DNA of 64,000 bases from Mesodorylaimus sp. YZB2_4 (taxonomy: Eukaryota; Nematoda; Enoplea; Dorylaimida; Dorylaimidae), in contig JASANH010001671.1 in NCBI GenBank assembly GCA_030248295.1, positions 372,001 through 436,000 on the forward strand, written 5' to 3'. The translations under genes and the position numbers were made by a program. Numbering within the stretch: position 1 is the stretch's first letter; every line of letters begins with the position of its first letter. Under the pieces are notes generated by a model. The model was not told the DNA's origin. It saw only the letters and a list, made by a program, of their open reading frames with translations, and did no database searches. Below are positions 1 through 11,400 of the stretch, one piece after another.

Positions 1-1
1 C

Positions 2-1738
2 ACTGGTTTCTATCGAGTCCTGTACAAGCCCCGTATTTGGCGAGCACTAAGCCATCGACTAAGAACAGATGTTGAGGTTTGTGTGCTTGACCGCATTGGC
101 ACTCACCAATAAGAAAATCTGATCTTGCAGGCTTTCTCAACAACAGACAGATCAAACCTGATCATAGACGCCTTTGGGTTTGTGCGTGCCGGTCTCTTGA
201 ATCTTACCATCGCGTTGGATTTAGCAAAATACTTGCGACTCGAAGTAGAATATGGTCCATGGAAATCTGCATTGGAAGCCTTTGATTACATCTCGTTCAT
301 TCATATTGGAACACCTTATTATGAGCCGTTTCAGGTACCGCCTACTTTGGGGATTCAAAATTCGGCAAGTCTTGAATGCTCGTTTTAGGCTTATGTGCGC
401 TCTCTTCTGGAACCAGTATATCGAAACCTTACTTGGACTCTGCCAGCTGGGCACAAAGAAAAGCGCTTTGTAGCCAGCATACTGACAGCTGCATGTGAGT
501 ACAATATCGGTGATTGTAAGAGGCAGGCGTTGGCATTGTTCGAAAGTTGGGTAAATGAAGGAGTCAGGTAACAGAAAGGCCCCTAAAATTAATTTGGTTT
601 CAAAGACAGCTCTGTTCTTCCTTTGAGGATTGATCCGGATTTACTCACAGTTGTTATGAGTGAAGCCATTAGGACAACAAAGGCCGATTACTGGGATGTG
701 ATCTGGAATGCGTACCTGAACTCGAATGTGCCTACTGAGAAGACAACACTTTTGGGGGCTTTGTGCTCTACTCCGAGCGAAGAAAAGCTTCTTTGGTAAG
801 TGCATGGGCGTTATAGCCCCTCTTTAGTGGGACACAGTACGCGAAGCCGTCATCGCGTCCATTCACGCACTTGTCTTCAGTGCTATTCCTGACAATTCAC
901 TCCTTCAATTTTCCCCTCGTTTAGTTCCCCTCTCAGGATCCGTTTAGTTCCATATCTCCCCGGAAATACATGGTTTCCTCTTGGCTTAGTTTAAAAATGT
1001 CCCTGATTTGGGTAATTTTAAGCTAATGCATACCGCTTGCCTACCTCACGTAAGGACTTATACAATATCAGCATAAACAGAACTCATGGATAGTCATGAC
1101 TGTGCAGCAGACTAGACTCTTCTCAACCGCCTGAACCTCTTTTTCAGGCTTCTCAACGCGTCTTTAGATTCTAGTAAAATTAGGACCAATTTATTAGCGG
1201 TCATGGCAAAAGATGTGGCACAGAATTCTAATAATGGAATACGGCTGCTATGGCAGCATACCAAAGACAACTGGGCTCAGATCTACAAAATGTGTGTGCC
1301 TCTAATAGGAATTTCTTTTCATATTGTATTATAATTATTGTCTTTCAGTACCGGTGGCACTGCCTTGCTAGGAAACTATCTGTCAAATTCACTGGCATAT
1401 TTTAGCGAAAAGACCGATTTAGATGAAGTAAGCTACCCGCCAGTGTACTCCTCTGCTATCTGACGATGAGTTGCGCAGGTCTGATGAGAGTATAATTCAG
1501 CTGAGACATCCTTCCTGTGTCGTGAAGTGTTGTCCCAATTTCTATTTTTCAGATTCAAACCTTCTTCGCGGGCCGTGATGTCGATGGAGCAAAGCGCAGT
1601 TTGAACCAGACACTTGAAAATCTGCGCATTAATATTCAATGGAGAGAAGCCAATGATGCGGATTTGGAAGACTACACTCGATGCCCAGCGATCCATGATG
1701 CGCTGAACTTATCATCGTACGAATTTACTCACGAGTGA
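2..1738 (+). CDS. M1 family zinc aminopeptidase, C-terminal part (5' end outside window)
   Basis: The 3' end of a gluzincin aminopeptidase (aminopeptidase N/A, ERAP-like). Seven exons are seen: 2-76, 131-334, 389-567, 610-795, 1148-1291, 1349-1427, 1553-1738; phases join cleanly over about 350 codons. The first exon opens with a GFYRVLY stretch, the usual start of the ERAP1_C-type helical domain. It continues with a RSNLIIDAF..ARAGLLN-like helix, a W-x-SALEAF segment and the terminal helices ending near the TGA. The catalytic HExxH(18x)E zinc site belongs to the N-terminal half and is not in the window, so activity cannot be judged. Family members are mostly type II membrane ectopeptidases that trim N-terminal residues from peptides. 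The longest intron is 796-1147 (352 bp). Family assignment is firm; which subfamily is not clear. Confidence 0.9.
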
Positions 1739-1838
1739 ACAGTGCGCACATACAATGTGTGTTACATACATAACTAATCTACGACCATTCGATACGATGG
1801 TTATGCGCTGACAAAACATAAATTAGGCCTGCACTCTT

Positions 1839-3384
1839 TTATCCGTACGGACTGGCCATGGGGTTGATGATGGTACAGAACATGTGCTTTTGCCTGGCTT
1901 CTTTCACTACTTGATTCAGTAAATGTTTGCCTTCCTCACATATCAGTGCTTGCCAATATTCTTCGTCCAATGACCAAGATAATAAGGACAAGGCGGCTTG
2001 ACCGAGCAGAGGCAACTCGTACTGCTCAGCAATGAGCACAATCTCGGCGGCTCGTTCCAGATTCAAGTAGCGATCAGTCAAGAGGGAGTCGCAATATGAT
2101 CTCAGTCTCTCGATTTCATACCGGTTAGCCAAAGACACGATTTCGATGATCTGGTTAAAATCGATCCTGGAGTCGCCATCGCTAGCATCTGGCGAGTCGA
2201 TTGGACGAAGGTGACTGAAGTAGATGAAGTTCAAGAACATTTCTACGGCTTCGGGGCTAAAAGTACGGATGCGAAGGACGTTTGCATCTTTTGTCCAATC
2301 GCCTCGAAACATTTCGTCGAACACAATCGATTCTTTGGCCAACATCGATTGGTGGCAAAAGAATTGGACAGCGCGTTTCGTTATTGGATTAGGTGTTGCC
2401 TCGACGGGAAGGACAATATTAGCATTTTCGTCGAACTTGCCGTGCGTATCGCAGTTATCACAAGTACAGGATTCCTTTCGGGGCGATCGGTCGCGCTCGT
2501 CGTTCGGAAGAGCGATTTCAATTAGAAAGTCCATGCTTTCTGGCCACGCGCAATCATCTGAATCAGTGTAGATGGATTCAAGGCGCTAAAATAAAGAAAA
2601 TTGTTGGGTGATATAGTCAGCGAAGTGATTGGTAGGAGACTATGTACGCACATAGGAGTGTACGAGTACAAAGGCGCTGCTGCAGCTTGAATCGCAATGG
2701 GACAGGGCCGCAGCGCCGCAAATACATATTTGGTGTTCCATGATGAACATCTGCTTCCCCGACTTCTCACCCACCCACGAGCTCCCGTACCTGATACGTC
2801 ATCTGTCTTTTTTCCTCCACAACCTCGGCAAGAGGTTTCGGCACTGTCACTTCCTGTCTGTTGGTACATCGGATGGTTACTTTTCTCGTGTCAACATCCC
2901 AAACGTCCATCATCAGATGAATCAGTACTGGCGCTTTCAAATCCTCGCTGGCTCGTTGATCCCTCGGAGCCATTGGAATCGTAAATCTGTCATCGCACAA
3001 ATCGTCAACAAGTAGAACTTCGCCCTTCGAGTAGGCAATGCGCTGGTATCTTTTATTATGTATGACAAACACCAAACTTATCAACGCCGCGCGACTCCAA
3101 TCTCCGTCGTAGAGGATAGGCACTGCGATCAGTCCGCCAGGCCGCATTTCTGGATGTCTGATTCTCCAAGTTGACGAAAATTTTGTGCTCTCAGTCGAAC
3201 CAGCTGATTTCTTCGAAATGAAGTTCTTGCATCGAAACTTCAGTGCAACTGGATTCGGTCCGCCTGCCCCAATCACATTGAATTCGGGTAATTCAGCTCG
3301 AAAATGTAAGCTGAATTGAGGATGACGACAATACTTTAACGAACTGCCAGTGATGGCTTCCAATCGATCGATTTCTTCGACCAT
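1839..3384 (-). CDS. BTB/POZ domain protein
   Basis: Two exons on the minus strand: 2791-3384 (start ATG at 3384) and 1839-2585, joined in phase 0 through a donor read as CAG|gtacgg. This gives about 446 aa. The second exon carries a BTB/POZ fold: FFCHQSMLAKESIVFDEM, then TFSPEAVEMFLNFIYF, then a BACK-like helical stretch ending in NPMASPYG. The N-terminal half (about residues 1-195) is beta-rich looking and I do not recognise it; it may be a divergent MATH-like or other substrate-binding module. BTB proteins of this shape often act as CUL3 ubiquitin-ligase adaptors, which is inference here. The reading frame stays open upstream to about 3540, so the true start may be further 5', possibly in another exon. 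Confidence 0.75.
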
Positions 3385-3540
3385 GGTTGCTGGCACGGGA
3401 ATAGCACTCTGACTTCTACTCGATTGCTCTGGTAGGTGCTGAACGAATGAAAGCGCTGGCGTTGAATGAAAGAGAAAGTCATAAAAAGGATCTCTTACTA
3501 AATGCGGCGCTGATGTAGCAGAGTTGAAAATAGTGAAAGT

Positions 3541-4772
3541 GGAAATGTGTCCTCGCGAGGGCTTCCTCCTTCATCTGCTTCTAGGCCGACCTGGCTTTTC
3601 GCTCGCAAGCAAGGACCTCGTGGTAGAATATTCTTTCGACAACGCTTCTGCTTTGTTATTGCGTCAAAATTGTGTGAGCCACTAAAACACGTCAGCGTAT
3701 TACGCACGTTTTCAAGCCTCGGAGAAAGCAGCCCGGGTTTAACCCCCAAATTTCCTATTCTTAGCTTCTTGGCCAGTTGTTTGGAATTGGAGTGAGTAAA
3801 GAAGGTTTTATTGATGGAACTTGCGGTGTGTCTGGTTACAATTTGAACTTTGTAAAAAAGAAAGCGTCTCGAAAAGAGTAGAAACAATCGATGCTATATA
3901 CGCAAGGCGTCGAGTATGCAAGACCTGGATCGAATGTCGTCAAAAGCTGCGAAAGACTTGTCCTAAACATGAACAAAGTTCGTGCGTTGGCGTGTCATTG
4001 ACGCTAGCAGGCTGTGCAGCTGCAAAATGAGATAAGAGCGGAAATCTCGTGACTTCTAGTAGCCAACAAAGAATCACATGACAGAAGGCAAATTCAGCTC
4101 TCCGATGTATGCAATATTTTAAACACATTCAGGGAATAGGCCTGTGGATCTCAGTGTCATCTATCACGGTCACTGGCTGTGTCGCACGAGAATGGTTTGG
4201 AGGAGACCCACTGGCAGAAGAATCGGCTTGCGCTGCAGCTGATCAGTAACTGCGCTAACATGCGCCAGCCTCTTCTGTTGAGCCTCCTTATCTCGTCTCG
4301 CAGCGACTCTTACAGAAACTCTGTTATGCAGTGGTTGAGCATAATTTAGCTGCCACCACACGGCGAAGAAAGACATCCAGTTGGCTGGGTATCATGCTGG
4401 TATCTCCGTGCTATTTGGATAAAGCCTGAAACACGCCGCCAGCAGAATGCGCAGCTCTGCACTTAAGTAAGAGCGCCCCAATGAATGAATGAATAACAAA
4501 ATCGACATACAGTATATAGCAGTTCCCTTTTTGCCGATTTAGTGTATGCATGCGCGCCGTTATCGCTAAATGGGGATACCCAGACATCACGCCACTCCAT
4601 CCAACGTCTCTTTTCCCATTCCTGCACTGGCTAGCCATTTGATCGGGTTGTCTGCCATGAGCGGGAACGTCGCCTTGGCAGGGGTAGTGAGTCATAAGAG
4701 TCAGCCAGCCCCTCAATTCTGCTCAGCTGTAATTCAGTGGAATTCTATTCCTGTCAAGTACAATCAGATAAG
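3541..4772. other. Intergenic region, no gene seen
   Basis: Short open frames exist on both strands but none shows domain similarity, splice support or coding-like composition. The right end holds the presumed promoter and 5' UTR of the SLC46 transporter. Confidence 0.5.
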
Positions 4773-7010
4773 ATGGAAGAGCAAGGCGTGAAGCGTCCTC
4801 GGCTCCTAAATGCTGAACCACTGCTCCTTTTGTACAGTATTAGTCTCGGTCTGTACGTAACCATATACCAATCTTTTATCACTTTCAAAATTTGCTTGTC
4901 AGTGGCTCAGAATTCGCCATTGATCGATCCCATGGAAAATGTACACGATTTTTGCATGGACATGATTGGATCGGCTCGTGACTCCCACACAAACGGCACG
5001 AGTGATCTTCTTGATGAGATTGATGAAGAATCGAGTCGATTCATGATCTATTATCAAATTCTGAACAATGTACCAGCAATTTTGTTATCGTTTATGGTGG
5101 GAGCTTGGAGTGATGCTTTCGGACGAAAACCACCCATTATTATAGCATTGGCTGGCTCTACTGTTGGGGCATTCTTAGTGCTGATGTGCGCGAGTTGGGA
5201 CACGGCTCCGCTGTATCTCATGCTCATATCCACTTTCGTCAACGGATGTACAGGCCAAGTTCTGGTCATATATTCGGGAGCGTTTGCAATGATCTCCGAT
5301 TCAGTACCCGATCCTGTCCAATTGACTGTTCGCATCGGACTGGCTTCGGGGGCACTCTCGTTGGGCATTTTTATAGCGAGTCTGGCGTCAGGGCTCGTGC
5401 TGGGTCGATGGGACAACTACGTTTATATGTTTACAGCAAACCTCGTTTTTGTAGTCGCTGCATTTTGTTACATGGTCTTCTTCGCCACCGAGACACTACA
5501 ATTGGTAAAACAGGAAATTGCGATTGAAGACTCGCCGACTGTTGATGGTGTGAGCATCCAAAGAGAAGGTGGACAAGTGTTGGACGATGATAACGTCGGT
5601 GATGTGACGATCAGAAAAACAAGCAATTGTCAGTGCTGTCGAGCGTTTTTCGACATTGGGCGGGTGAAGGAGTCATGGAGGACACTGGTGAGGGAGCGAC
5701 CCGGTCGTCATCGCATGTATCTGTGGATATCGCTGGTTGGATTCTTTGTTGTGTTTTCATGCGACTTTGGTAAGTGACAGGAGAGGATGGGTCAGCTGTG
5801 CAGTGCAGTGGCATTGCACTGGTTGCGCAGACACAGTCAAAGTGATATCACAAGTGCTCTTACAGGGTAATGAATAAGAATGCTGGTCCTGCATGGAAAG
5901 GAAAATCGTGCCGTACCCCTCGTTCACTGTTTTTTACTCCGCATGAAAACGTTAGGGCGCACTGAAATCGTGCCCGTATCAGCTCGTTCCCAAACCCATT
6001 CTTATACCCAGCGGAAACTGGGAGGGAGGGTGTAATTGAACAAGATACCGTGCCATCTCGTCCACACCCAGTAGCCACTCTGTCTTTTTAGGAATGCCCG
6101 GAATAATGAACCTTTACGTCAAGCGACCACCCATTTCCCTTTCGGATAGTCAATTCAGCTACCTGACGGCATGTGGTACGGGTGCAATGACAATCGGAAT
6201 GAGCATTCTGCCCCTGCTGACTAAACGTATCCTGCATTTCCGGGACACATTTCTTATCAATTTTGGGCTTGTTTTGGGATCAGCAAAAATGATAAGCGTC
6301 GCTTTCGCCATTAGTTCTTGGATGATATATCTTGGTAAGATCATTCATTCTTGTCCGTACCTCTTCTTAAACTGTTGCCTTTCTTTGCAGCTGTAAGTTT
6401 GGGCGGTCTGTCAGCTGTGTACTTTGCTGGATTTCGAGCCTTCTTGTCCAAGTTAGTCGATCGTGACGAGAGTGGACGACTATTTGCTATTGTCACTGTG
6501 TCCGAGCACATCGGCCCTTTGATCTCGTCGCTTATATTTAATAACTTATTCGCTGCGACGTTGCATACGTTCGCTGGTTGTGTGTTCTTGGTGGCAGGGG
6601 TGTCACTCGGCTTCGTATTCATTGTTATGAGGTAAGTGATAGTGAGACCTGACATCACGTGCGCTGTCCGTGGTGCTGTTCATTTGCATCAAAGCTCCAT
6701 TTCCCAGGTTTGCTCACATGCCGTACTTGTAAGTGGTGCACCTAGGCGGTGGAAGATACATATACAGTAGAAACACCAACATCTCTGGTTTATCAATGAC
6801 CCTCCGTCTTGTTCACTTCTATGCCATGGTTTCAAAATTTTTCTTATAGCCTGCACGCACTGCCATTCCGATCTGAAGCTACCCACCAACTATTTTATGT
6901 TGTATGTTTCTAGCTGGATCCACTTCGACAGTGGCATGCGGCACGATGACGTTGATCGTATCAGGTCAGCAAGTATGAACGAAGACGATCAGCGTCAGCT
7001 AATTGAATAA
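4773..7010 (+). CDS. SLC46-type MFS transporter (proton-coupled folate transporter-like)
   Basis: Four exons: 4773-5769, 6092-6334, 6391-6631, 6914-7010, about 525 aa, all phases consistent. The protein is a 12-helix major facilitator. A first helix (LLLLYSISLGLYVTIYQSF) is followed by a long N-glycosylatable loop (NGTSD). The loop between helices 2 and 3 reads GAWSDAFGRKPPI, the MFS signature in the form typical of SLC46/PCFT. A large acidic central loop separates the halves. The second half contains YVKRPPISLSDSQFSYL and FRAFLSKLVDRDESGRLFA, both characteristic of SLC46. The family imports folates or other substrates with protons; the substrate here is unknown. The start is the first ATG (MEEQGVKRPRL) before the first membrane helix. 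The tail is acidic and polar. Confidence 0.92.
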
Positions 7011-7728
7011 GAAATGTTTGTCTCGAGCGCAAACTAGCCCGTGAGGGGTGTGTCTTTGCGGGTCTTTGCTACCCTTTCGTTTCGTGTGGCAAAACGATAA
7101 GTTGAAGAGTTTCGAAAAGACTCTGGCGTTCAACAATAGTACTGCGGTGTTGTTTTACTGTAGCGTCGAAAATTTTTTTAAAATGATTTTCATTTGTGTT
7201 CGTAGATCTGCAGCTTAGATTGTAACCTACAGCAGGAACGATATTCTCATCTAACATGAGTGTATGCTGCGCGTGAGTTTGTCGGTTTTTTATGCTTAGA
7301 AGTGTGGCTGGCTATCCACAGACTAGACAACCTTATCATTAGACTGCAACGACATGAGGAAGCAAGCAAAAAGCTAAAAATACTGTTTTTGAATTCTTAG
7401 GGTTCCTGAAGAACGATTGTAACAACTAAGCGAGTAGTAAAGACACCGTGCAGACCTCTCGCTTTCCTACTGACTGTACAAATGACGTTCTACCTACGAG
7501 TACAGAGCGTTTTTCGTGTCACATGTAAGGCTTTTCCCCATCAACCTCACTTGACGCTTCCCTCGTCTTCACTCATCATTTTCATTTCACGCAGGCACGA
7601 AACGCACCGCGCAACAAAACACACAGGCAGCAATGAGGCCATGGCCTCCGACAGACCACATCGACACGCTCAACACGACGAAATCGATCATCCCTCATCA
7701 TCCTCGCTCATCCCAGCCGCTTTTCTCT
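7011..7728. other. Intergenic region between convergent genes
   Basis: Lies between the 3' ends of the SLC46 gene (+) and the small membrane protein (-). I see no gene in it. Confidence 0.5.
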
Positions 7729-8497
7729 CTAGATGGCCACTGACTCCGACTTCGTCTTGATGGAAGGAGCGATAGACTTGCTTCGCACCGAGCGTCCCAA
7801 GGACACCGACCCAGCGCTGCCGACCACCATCGAACGCGCTTGCTGAGCTTCACTGGCCGAGATCGGTTTCACACTGCTTTCACCCCCGGTCGGTCCGGTC
7901 ACCGATTTCATTGATTTTGCCGATTTTTCTCCAGCCAACTTCGCCGATTTCACCGATTTTGCTCCGGCCGACTTGTCGGGCAACATGGCCGATTGTTGGT
8001 CGAGCTTGAGACTGGGCTGGTTCAGGAGGGCGACACTGCTGGCTCCCCTGCGCAGAGGCGCGATCGACGGAGCAACCGAGGGAGCATTTTCCTGAAATGG
8101 CATTCGGTTGAGCGTCCGCCTGATCTTCAGACAAGAGGAAGGGACCTACCATTTTTGACATGAGCTGCAGCTGAGTCGCTTGGTTCGCCTCGGCCACCAT
8201 GCTTCGTTGATCGACGGACATTTGGGACGCTGGTTCGCGAGCCGTCGTTGCAAATGTTTTTTCTTCAGGCGGCGGCGGGGCGACTTCCTTTTCGGGCGCT
8301 GGTTCGGGTGGCAGGCTGACCTTGGGCGGCTCTTCGGTATGAGCTTCGTCTTGCTTCTTCTTTCCGCCTCCGCAGGCGCACATGAGAGCCGTCAAGGCCA
8401 GGCCCAGGACGACGGCAGCTGCACCGCCAGCGGCCAACGCCACGATCAGCAAAGACGATTCTTGCACAGGACTGAACTGAGCCACGATCGGCGCCAT
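7729..8497 (-). CDS. Single-pass membrane protein with Ser/Lys/Ala-rich tail (orphan family)
   Basis: Two exons, 8150-8497 and 7729-8091, with a 58-bp intron, about 236 aa. After a short luminal N-terminus there is one membrane helix (LLIVALAAGGAAAVVLGLAL), then a cysteine and CGGGKKK stop-transfer region, then an acidic Pro/Glu-rich stretch. The second exon is low complexity with repeated SAKSxKS-like units. I recognise no named family. The sequence has a close, disrupted paralogue at 49290-50491 and a decayed fragment near 31.5-31.8 kb, both also matching in the 5' leader just before the ATG, so it belongs to a duplicating family. Tail repeats of this kind suit protein-protein or cytoskeletal contacts, but function is unknown. 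Confidence 0.75.
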
Positions 8498-11400
8498 CGA
8501 CTTTTCACTCGGCCCGTCGACTCGAAGACGACTGCTTCACTCGCCGCGGAAAACCTGAGCCACCGCTTCTCACGCCGGCAGAGTACGAATGCTGCTGATC
8601 AAGATAGCCCCAGCATGGTAAGGCACGAACAGTGTAAAGTGCCCCCAGCATGTTTTCAAAGATAAAACGAGATAAGACGTACAGTGAAGTGGCTATTTTT
8701 TAAAGGTCGGTCAAACATGTGCAAATTACGGGTGATCGGGCAACCAAAGCTTTTTCTTCTTGCAGCTGGAATTCACTATATTTTGTGGCTCAATAATCGA
8801 TTGTTTCTTCCAGTCGGTGATCAGCATTTTTGGCGGGTGTTATCTGGCGATGCGCATTATATTAGACGCCATAAATCTTTTCTTCCTACTCTGGATTAAA
8901 GGTGTCTGACCTGATGATATAAAAGTGATGATTTACGGCATACAGTACTCCTATTATCGGAAGATGTAGTGGTGATACTGCATGAATTACTTATTTGTTC
9001 CAAGTTTTTGTAAGTTGGGGTCCCGCCCCAGTTACCGTGTAACCCGTTTTGTCTAAATGATGCCAGCAGTCATGGTATGATGTGAGACGACCAACTCTCG
9101 CGGCATGTTCCCGTTGCCATCTCCACGGAGCAATTCTGCCGCGAACATCCTGTGCCAGCGCGTGTCGGATGATACTGGCCGAGAAGGAGGGCCTCCTAAT
9201 TAATGTTCGCTGATCAGTTGCCGGATTTTCTCCTCCTTTGGAGTCCGCCGTTTGACCGTTCCAAAAGCAAGATTTGCTAGGTGAGCGCCGGATTTTCTAA
9301 TCTGCAGTCGAAGGTCAGTCTCCACTCTGAGAGCGAGCTTACTAAACTCCATGCGAACATGACTGGTTGAAAAACTAATTTACATCGCTACAAGATCAGG
9401 GAAAGTCTCACTCGTCAGCAGCACTGAGGCACAGTAGCAAATCAGATTTTCTCCTCCTCCGTCTCTCGTTCTGGGTTGAACAGATTTTGCCAACGCAGAG
9501 CACTCCTATCCCTGAACGAGCTGTCATACTAGGAAACTACAACTTGCAAATACATTTTGAAAAGAATTGTTCAAAGAGAAGAGACAAAGTCTTTTTCAAA
9601 ACATCGTGTCGCTGTTGGATATTGAATGTCTGTCCGAGCATGCGGAACGATCGAGTGATTGAATAGCGTCATCTGACGAGGCATCTTGACGACCACTGAT
9701 TCTTTTCGAAAGAAATCATGCCGAACATCGCCGCCTTTTGGCTGCCAGCGGATATGGCTGTCTCGATTTTTCTTTTTCTCCTCCTTGTTCTTTTGGTCGA
9801 CCACGATGGTGTAACAGTTGCCAGATTCGTTTCCAATTCTTTAGTCGACATTCTCTCCGACCAACCGATTCCAACTTCGAATCGTGCACCTTTGCCCGTT
9901 CTAACTGGACGTTTGGCGAAAAACAGCTTGGTCATAAGGCTGCGATTCTGTCAAAAGAAACTGCAGCTGTTACTTGTCGTTTCATATTTCTTCACCTCGC
10001 CCGCGAATAAGTTCAGCGTTAACGAAAATGTTAACTTATGTAAACGGCCAAGGTGCGAAAAACTCATTTTCATCTTGATACCTATTTAGCAAAAGTGTCG
10101 ATTCGTATCCGCCTCTGTTCCTCACTCCTCAAGTATCAGCCTTGTTCAGTGGACTCCAAACGATGCTGCATGCATCGAAAAAGCATTGCGGTTTGAAGAA
10201 GGAATTGCATTTGGTTGGACCCTTTATTATTTGTGCATTGATCGGATGTTGGATGAGGAAATTTCGTACGGCTCCTAAGCCCACATGTCTCTTTCGAGCG
10301 AAGCTGTATTGCACTTGCTTCGCAGACGTTCAACGCACATAGACGACGGTGCTGGCTCCGGCAGAGACAGTCATTCACTCCGTTCTGTGCATTCGCCACG
10401 AGATACCGTAGTACCGTACCATAGACTGGGATCCAGTTCAAATCTAGCTCACAATCCGATCAAACCGGACGAGCCATCTAAAGTCGGCAAACTCGCCGAC
10501 GTATCGCATGGATTTGGTGACGCGGCTCGTCTATCAGCTCGCCTGGGAACAAGTAGGTTTGAGCGAATTTTTGATATTATCTTGACACAAAAATTTGTGA
10601 GACGAGTTTCAGCCAAAGTTTATGGACTTTATAAAACGAAATGACGAAAAACAGGTGCCTTTTAGAATGTATCCGATTTTGGCTTAGATAGCAAAGTGAA
10701 CATCTGCTCGAGTCCGACTCGCTGACTAGACTCACTGAGGGTAACCATCGGAAAAAGAGTCTGGTGAAGGCGTTGGCAATAAGGAGCTTGGTTTGATGGA
10801 CGTTTGCAAGCCGACGTCTGAAGTCTACCTCCTCGAATGTTATGTTCGATAATGGCCTGGCTTCTTCTTGGTACACCATGGTAATCGGGGGAGATAGTTT
10901 TTACTAGTCTATGGTGGGAGGAGGGGTGTGGGTGGTTCTTGCACTGACTTGCAACGGTGCCTTATGTGTTAGCTAACTATACTGTATGTCCATTGCTTGT
11001 CCAAGTAGACAATCGTTCCTACCGTACACGTTTCGGAAAGTGAGCGGCTGAACTTTTGGAATGCATTTTAAATTGAATTATGCCCAGTCATTGCAGAGGA
11101 TCATAATTTCTTATCATTCCTAGTTTATTCGCGCATTTGGCAAGATTTGTGTTCCTTCGTTCGTAATGACTTTAGGCGTATTCATTTGTCACTATACTTG
11201 AAAGTGGTTAAAAGTGCTTAAGTTTCAGCTATTTCATAAGAGGTCCAAAAATATTTAGCATACTGAAAGCTGACTGCGCCAAAGGTTTTTCCATTTTTCG
11301 TCTTTCGATTTCCGTTCCTCGTTGGATGAAATGAAAAAGTTGCCCTCTGCTGTTTCGAACACCTTTTGCCAGGAGGTAGCTTTAGCTAATTTGAGGCACT

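Noticed and set aside
3498..3887. 129-codon minus-strand frame as a 5' part of the BTB gene
   Set aside because: It is in a different frame from the BTB exon and has no joining splice signal that I could support.
9718..10089. 123-codon frame with a hydrophobic start as a secreted protein
   Set aside because: It overlaps equally long frames on both strands, and the part after the hydrophobic stretch has no consistent features.
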